A stretch of DNA of 7,267 bases from CAVPGH01 sp046726955 (GTDB taxonomy: Bacteria > Acidobacteriota > Vicinamibacteria > Fen-336), in NCBI GenBank assembly GCA_046726955.1, contig JBKPBQ010000267.1, positions 1 to 7,267 on the forward strand, in the 5' to 3' direction. The notes below the pieces were generated by a model. That model was not told the origin of the DNA, did no database searches, and saw only the letters and a program-made list of their open reading frames with translations. The position numbers were made by a program, and so were the translations under genes. Within the stretch, counting starts at the first letter, position 1. Each line of letters begins with the position of its first letter. Below, one piece after another: positions 3,741 to 7,267 of this stretch.

Positions 3741-5750
3741 CTAGCTCTTCGGAGCGAGGTGCTCCTCGATCCACGAGAGCCACCGCCGGTAGACGTCCTT
3801 CTGCCGCCCGGGGTCGGCCGGGAAGTGGCCGGGGATGGGATAGGCGAAGAAGCGCGTCTCGACGCCGTTGTCCTTGAGCGCGTGGAAGAGCTTGTAGGAC
3901 TGCGTGATCGCCACGCGCCCGTCGGCGGTGTTGGAGAGGAGGAGCGTGGGCGTGCGCACCTGGGCCGCGTAGGTGAGGGGAGACTGGGCGCGATAGAGCC
4001 GCTCGCGGCCCTCCGTCCACGGCGAGCCGGTGATCGCGTGCCGGCGCTGCACGCTCAGGTCCGAGAGGCTGTACATGTCGAAGAGGTCGAGCGCGGCCGC
4101 CCCCGCGACCGCGGCCCGCCACTCCGTGGGATACCGCCCGATCAGCCAGGCGGTCATGAAGCCTCCGTACGACCATCCCGAGACCGCAATCCGCGAGGCG
4201 TCCACGAACCCGCGCCGCTCCAGGGCGGCGACACCTGCCATCACGTCGCGCCCCGGACCTTCTCCGGCTCCGGCCGCGATCGCGCGCTGGAACGCGTTGC
4301 CGCGGTTGTCGCTGCCGCGGTAGTTCGGCTGGAGGACGACCCATCCGCGTGCGGCCATGAGCTGGGCGAGCTCGGAGAACGCCTCGTTCGAGGCCGCGGT
4401 CGGACCGCCGTGGATGTAGAGGACGAGGGGCCAGGATCGGCCCGCGGCGAAGTCCGGCGGATAGGTGACGACACCGTCGGCCCGCAGCCCGTCGGAGGTC
4501 GGCCACTCGATTCCCTCCGTGCGGCCGAGAGAGAGACCCGCGATCGTCGCGTTGAAGTCGGTCAAGCGCCGGGGCGGCGCCGACGGCGAGTCCAGGACGT
4601 ACAGCTCCTGGGGACGAGCCGCCTCGCTCCCCACGAGCGCGATCGCTCCCGCGGGCGAGAGTGCCATCTCTTCCGCCTCGACGACCGGACCGAGGTCGAT
4701 CCGCCGCGCGGCACCTTCCTCCGGCTGCACCCAGAGGCCGGCCCGCGTCCCGTCGTGGGCGGCCACGAGCAGCGACCGGCCGTCCGCCATCCAGCGCACG
4801 AAGCCGAACGAGCGGTCGAGGGCGCGGCTCACGCTTCGGCCCGCGCCGCCGGACGCGGGCGACACGTAGGCCTCCGTCACGTTCGCGGGATCGCCGTCGC
4901 GGGGCGACGCGTAGAGGATCCGGGTTCCGTCGGGCGCGAATTCCGGCTCGGCCTCCGGCGCCGCCCGGTCCGTGAGCACGCGCAGGCTCCCCGTTTCCAC
5001 GTCGATTACGTGAAGGCGGCCCGTGTCGGTGTCTCCCGACGCGGCCGTCGCCGTGCGCACGAAGGCGATCGATCGCCCATCCGGCGACCAGGCCAGCGAC
5101 GAGACCGAAAGTGCGGTCGCCGCGCTCCCGGAGCCCGACGTGAGCCGGCGGGCCTCGCCGCCCTCGGCGGGGACGAGCCACAGGTGCGCCGGCCGCGGCG
5201 CGGAGGTGACGAGGTATCCGTTGTTGCCGACCTCGAAGGCGTCGTTCCATCGCTCACCGCCCGTCTTCGGCTCGGGCGCGTCCGGCGCCGTGAAGGCGAT
5301 GGCCTTGCCGTCCGGGCGCCACGCGAATGTGAGGACGCCCTGGGGGGCTGACGTGACACGCCTCGCCTCGCCGCCGTTCATCGGCAGCACATGGACCTGG
5401 GCTCTCCCCTCGGCCTCGGCCAGGAAGGCCAAGAGGTCGCCGGCGGGCGAGAAGCGCGGACGGACGAGACCGGGCCGCTCCCGCACGAGCGTCCGCGCGG
5501 CGCCCGTCCGCGCGTCCACGAGCACGAGCTCGTTGTCGAAGCGGTTCTCGGCCTCGTTCACGCGGCCGACGAGGACGACCACGGTCTGGCCGTCCGGGGA
5601 GATGGCGGGCTCCGAGACGCGGACGAGGTGGGCGAGGTCGTCGAGGTCGAAGCGACGGGGCTCGGCGTGGACCGGCGTGGCCGTCGCCGCGAGCAGATTA
5701 GCGGCGAGGAGCGGCGCGACACCGAGCTGGAGCCGACTAATCGACGGCAT
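3741..5750 (-). CDS. Secreted S9-family (prolyl oligopeptidase/acylaminoacyl-type) serine peptidase, 669 aa
   Basis: The enzyme cleaves short peptides, probably near the N-terminus, outside the cytoplasm. A signal peptide is seen: hydrophobic residues 8-25, likely cut after VHA (29). Residues about 40-400 form a seven-bladed beta-propeller with PD40-type strands 'SPDGQTVVVL' (51), 'SPAGDLLAFL' (101), 'RPDGKAIAFT' (145), 'SPDGRSIAFV' (222), 'APDGTRILYA' (272), 'ADGRSLLVA' (322) and 'SPAGAIALVG' (365). The alpha/beta-hydrolase domain follows: 'YIHGGP' (445-450), 'NYRGS' with oxyanion Tyr477, nucleophile Ser527 in 'GWSYGG', Asp610 in 'NTADGRV', and His642 in 'PIPGHFP', so the triad is complete. 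The usual 'HGxxD' before the Asp reads 'NTAD' here. Length is typical. GGAGG (5755-5759) lies 4 nt before the ATG, rather close. The gene follows the surface-protein gene by 89 nt, same strand. Specificity (DPP4, DPP5 or acylaminoacyl type) cannot be set by eye. Confidence 0.94.
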   Translation of the reverse strand: MPSISRLQLGVAPLLAANLLAATATPVHAEPRRFDLDDLAHLVRVSEPAISPDGQTVVVLVGRVNEAENRFDNELVLVDARTGAARTLVRERPGLVRPRFSPAGDLLAFLAEAEGRAQVHVLPMNGGEARRVTSAPQGVLTFAWRPDGKAIAFTAPDAPEPKTGGERWNDAFEVGNNGYLVTSAPRPAHLWLVPAEGGEARRLTSGSGSAATALSVSSLAWSPDGRSIAFVRTATAASGDTDTGRLHVIDVETGSLRVLTDRAAPEAEPEFAPDGTRILYASPRDGDPANVTEAYVSPASGGAGRSVSRALDRSFGFVRWMADGRSLLVAAHDGTRAGLWVQPEEGAARRIDLGPVVEAEEMALSPAGAIALVGSEAARPQELYVLDSPSAPPRRLTDFNATIAGLSLGRTEGIEWPTSDGLRADGVVTYPPDFAAGRSWPLVLYIHGGPTAASNEAFSELAQLMAARGWVVLQPNYRGSDNRGNAFQRAIAAGAGEGPGRDVMAGVAALERRGFVDASRIAVSGWSYGGFMTAWLIGRYPTEWRAAVAGAAALDLFDMYSLSDLSVQRRHAITGSPWTEGRERLYRAQSPLTYAAQVRTPTLLLSNTADGRVAITQSYKLFHALKDNGVETRFFAYPIPGHFPADPGRQKDVYRRWLSWIEEHLAPKS

Positions 5751-5801
5751 CGAACCTCCCCCGGCGAGTCTGGGACGGGCAGAGTCTACGCGGCCGGGCG
5801 C

Positions 5802-5814
5802 CTCGCCGCGAGGT
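5802..5814 (-). other. Short palindrome between the surface-protein and peptidase genes
   Basis: CCTCG-CCG-CGAGG forms a 5-bp stem with a 3-nt loop 25 nt after the surface-protein stop. It is too short and lacks a T-run for a confident terminator. Read-through into the peptidase gene is therefore plausible. Confidence 0.2.
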
Positions 5815-5839
5815 AGGCACCGCTGACGCGCCGACGACG

Positions 5840-7267
5840 CTACGCGACGAGGGCGGCGATGATCCGCTGTGCCTCGTCGATGAGAGGCTGGGCCACGCTC
5901 GCGGCAAGGCGGCCCGACGTCACGAGCGCCGTCAGCTCGTTCACGAACGCGTTCAGCTCGTTCACCGTGGGGCCGACGTTGCCCTTGTCGAGCTGCTTGA
6001 GCGCCGCCGCCAGCTTCGCCACGAGCGAATTCGCCTCTCCGTTGCCGAGCAGCCCCGCCGCCCGCAGATCCTCCACCTGCTGGATCAGGCCTTGGATCCC
6101 CTGGCGAGCGGACACGACGGTCACCGTCGCCGTGTAGTCGTGGAAGCCCCCGTCCTTGTCCTGGATCCGGCCGCGCGCGGTGTGGATGCCGGCGGCCACG
6201 TACGTGCACGAGTGAAGCGTTGCGGCCGAGAGCGGGCCGTCGAGGCTTCCGTCCGCGTCGCAGTCGTACCCGTACGCGAACCCCGCGGCCGTGTCGGCGG
6301 CGCTCGGGTCGAGAGGGCTGGCAAAGGAGGCGACCGCGGCCTCGCCGACGTACACGCGTGTCGGCGACACCGCGAAGACGCCGGTCGGCGCCACGTTCAC
6401 GATCGTCAGCTCCGCGGTCGCAACCGCGCTCAGTCCCTCCGGGTCGGTGACGCGCACGGAGATGACGCGAGAGCTGGGACCGTCGTCGCTTCCCGCCGAG
6501 ACGGTGACGTCGGGCCCGGCGTCCGTCGTCTCGAAGCTTCCGTCTCCATCGAGGTCCCAGTCGAAGCGAAGGGCGCTTCCCTCGGGATCGCTGGCGGTGC
6601 TCGCGATGGAGACGGCTCCGCCTTCGAAGACCGCGTAGGGTCCGGCCAGCGAGACCGTCGGCGGCTGGTTCACGACCGGGTTCAGCAGGAAGTAGCCCAG
6701 GTTCCCCCGTCCCACGATCTGGCCCGAATCGTTGATGCCGAGCGCCGACTGCAGGATCCAGCCTTTGCTCTCGGACACGAGGTTGTTGAGGTCGTAGATC
6801 GTTCCGTCCTTCCTCAGGAAGGCCCGGTCGCCGCCCGGATACTGCAGACTCAGACTGCCGACAACGTCGCCGAGGGCGTTGACGTCGTACGCGCTGCTCG
6901 CGAACGCTCCCAGATCGATCGCCCGGAGGTCTTCCATCACGCCGGTCGAGAGATCGAGGGCGAGCGCCGCCTCCCGGCCGAACAACGAAGCGCCCGGGAG
7001 CTGCCCGTTCCCCACGACGCGCCCGGAGTCGTTGATCGCGGAGGCGGCCCACAGAACTCCCGCCCGTCCGTCGGCCGTGGTTCCCGCGAGGAGCTCGATC
7101 GCGCCACCATCGTGGTAGACGAAGGCGCGATTGCCGTCCGGTCTCCGATAGGCCGATCCCACGACGTCTCCCGAGGCGTTGACGTCCTGTGCGCAAGACG
7201 ACGTGAAGGGAGGGGTGAAGAGGCTGGATCCCAGCGTGTCCTGCAGATCGGTGAAGGTGCTGGCCCC
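5840..7267 (-). CDS. HAF-repeat/PKD/FIMAH extracellular protein, 5' part outside window
   Basis: The frame runs to the right edge, so the N-terminus and any signal peptide are missing; 475 residues are visible (numbered from the edge). Residues 1-197 carry HAF extracellular repeats, with 'VNASGDVVG' (29-37), 'INDSGRVVG' (78-86), 'VNALGDVVG' (129-137) and 'INDSGQIVG' (178-186) alternating with 'RAFVYHDG' and 'RAFLRKDGTIYDLNNL' strands. A PKD domain follows (about 201-292) with the motif 'FDWDLDGDGSFETT'. A second PKD-like domain (about 295-385) has Cys336 and Cys354, which could form a disulfide. The last 88 residues (388-475) match a FIMAH domain: helical, 'IQGLIQQVEDLRAAGLLGNG', 'LVAKLAAALKQLDKGN', 'LNAFVNELTALV', ending IIAALVA. 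Such proteins are taken to be secreted or surface-exposed; no enzymatic role is suggested. The same-strand S9 peptidase gene starts 89 nt downstream. Confidence 0.88.
   Translation of the reverse strand, partial: GASTFTDLQDTLGSSLFTPPFTSSCAQDVNASGDVVGSAYRRPDGNRAFVYHDGGAIELLAGTTADGRAGVLWAASAINDSGRVVGNGQLPGASLFGREAALALDLSTGVMEDLRAIDLGAFASSAYDVNALGDVVGSLSLQYPGGDRAFLRKDGTIYDLNNLVSESKGWILQSALGINDSGQIVGRGNLGYFLLNPVVNQPPTVSLAGPYAVFEGGAVSIASTASDPEGSALRFDWDLDGDGSFETTDAGPDVTVSAGSDDGPSSRVISVRVTDPEGLSAVATAELTIVNVAPTGVFAVSPTRVYVGEAAVASFASPLDPSAADTAAGFAYGYDCDADGSLDGPLSAATLHSCTYVAAGIHTARGRIQDKDGGFHDYTATVTVVSARQGIQGLIQQVEDLRAAGLLGNGEANSLVAKLAAALKQLDKGNVGPTVNELNAFVNELTALVTSGRLAASVAQPLIDEAQRIIAALVA

Noticed and set aside
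3691..5250. 519-codon minus-strand frame overlapping the peptidase
   Set aside because: Very Arg-rich, no motif, out of frame with the clear S9 protein.
3759..5351. 530-codon open frame antisense to the S9 peptidase gene
   Set aside because: Its product is Arg/Gly/Val-rich with no domain, and its frame is complementary to a peptidase with a full catalytic triad and propeller; it is a GC-rich shadow frame.
5751..7196. Extension of the peptidase frame upstream of 5750 to 7196
   Set aside because: The extension is Arg/Gly-rich noise running through the surface-protein gene; the signal peptide and GGAGG site place the start at 5750.

Overview
The window is GC-rich bacterial chromosomal DNA with strong Shine-Dalgarno sites and high GC at third codon positions. 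Gene content suggests Acidobacteriota or a similar soil or metagenome lineage: a small secreted protein with a 'PFAFKxG..LPAGEY' core, a HAF-repeat/PKD/FIMAH surface protein, and a secreted S9 peptidase. The taxon is inferred from these protein families, not from a marker gene. No rRNA, tRNA, CRISPR array, transposase or phage gene was seen.

Layout, left to right. 2-439 (+): C-terminal part of an aldo/keto reductase, cut by the window edge. 443-1552 (-): three small genes read leftwards: a secreted 134-aa protein (1148-1552), then a structured 300-nt gap with two inverted repeats, then a 50-aa single-span membrane protein (693-845) and a 70-aa soluble protein (443-655). 1566-2080: a gene-free stretch between divergent genes that must hold promoters in both directions. 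2081-3697 (+): a compact cluster of folE (GTP cyclohydrolase I), an overlooked 57-aa ORF with a GTG start, and an ECF-type sigma factor, with gaps of 14 nt and 1 nt. 3741-5750 (-): a secreted S9 prolyl-oligopeptidase-family peptidase, convergent with the sigma gene. 5840-7267 (-): a HAF-repeat/PKD/FIMAH surface protein whose N-terminus lies beyond the window.

How they may work together: folE, the small ORF and the sigma gene are spaced as one translationally coupled transcript, so pterin or 7-deazapurine precursor synthesis may be co-expressed with a regulator. No anti-sigma gene is visible next to the sigma gene. The surface protein and S9 peptidase point the same way 89 nt apart and are both exported, so they may be co-transcribed. 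The left part is a set of small, mostly unrecognised envelope or secreted proteins.

No complete novel system such as a defence island or biosynthetic cluster is evident. The best leads are the 57-aa ORF between folE and the sigma gene, the two-hairpin block at 997-1118, and a 19-bp repeat linking that block to the folE upstream region.
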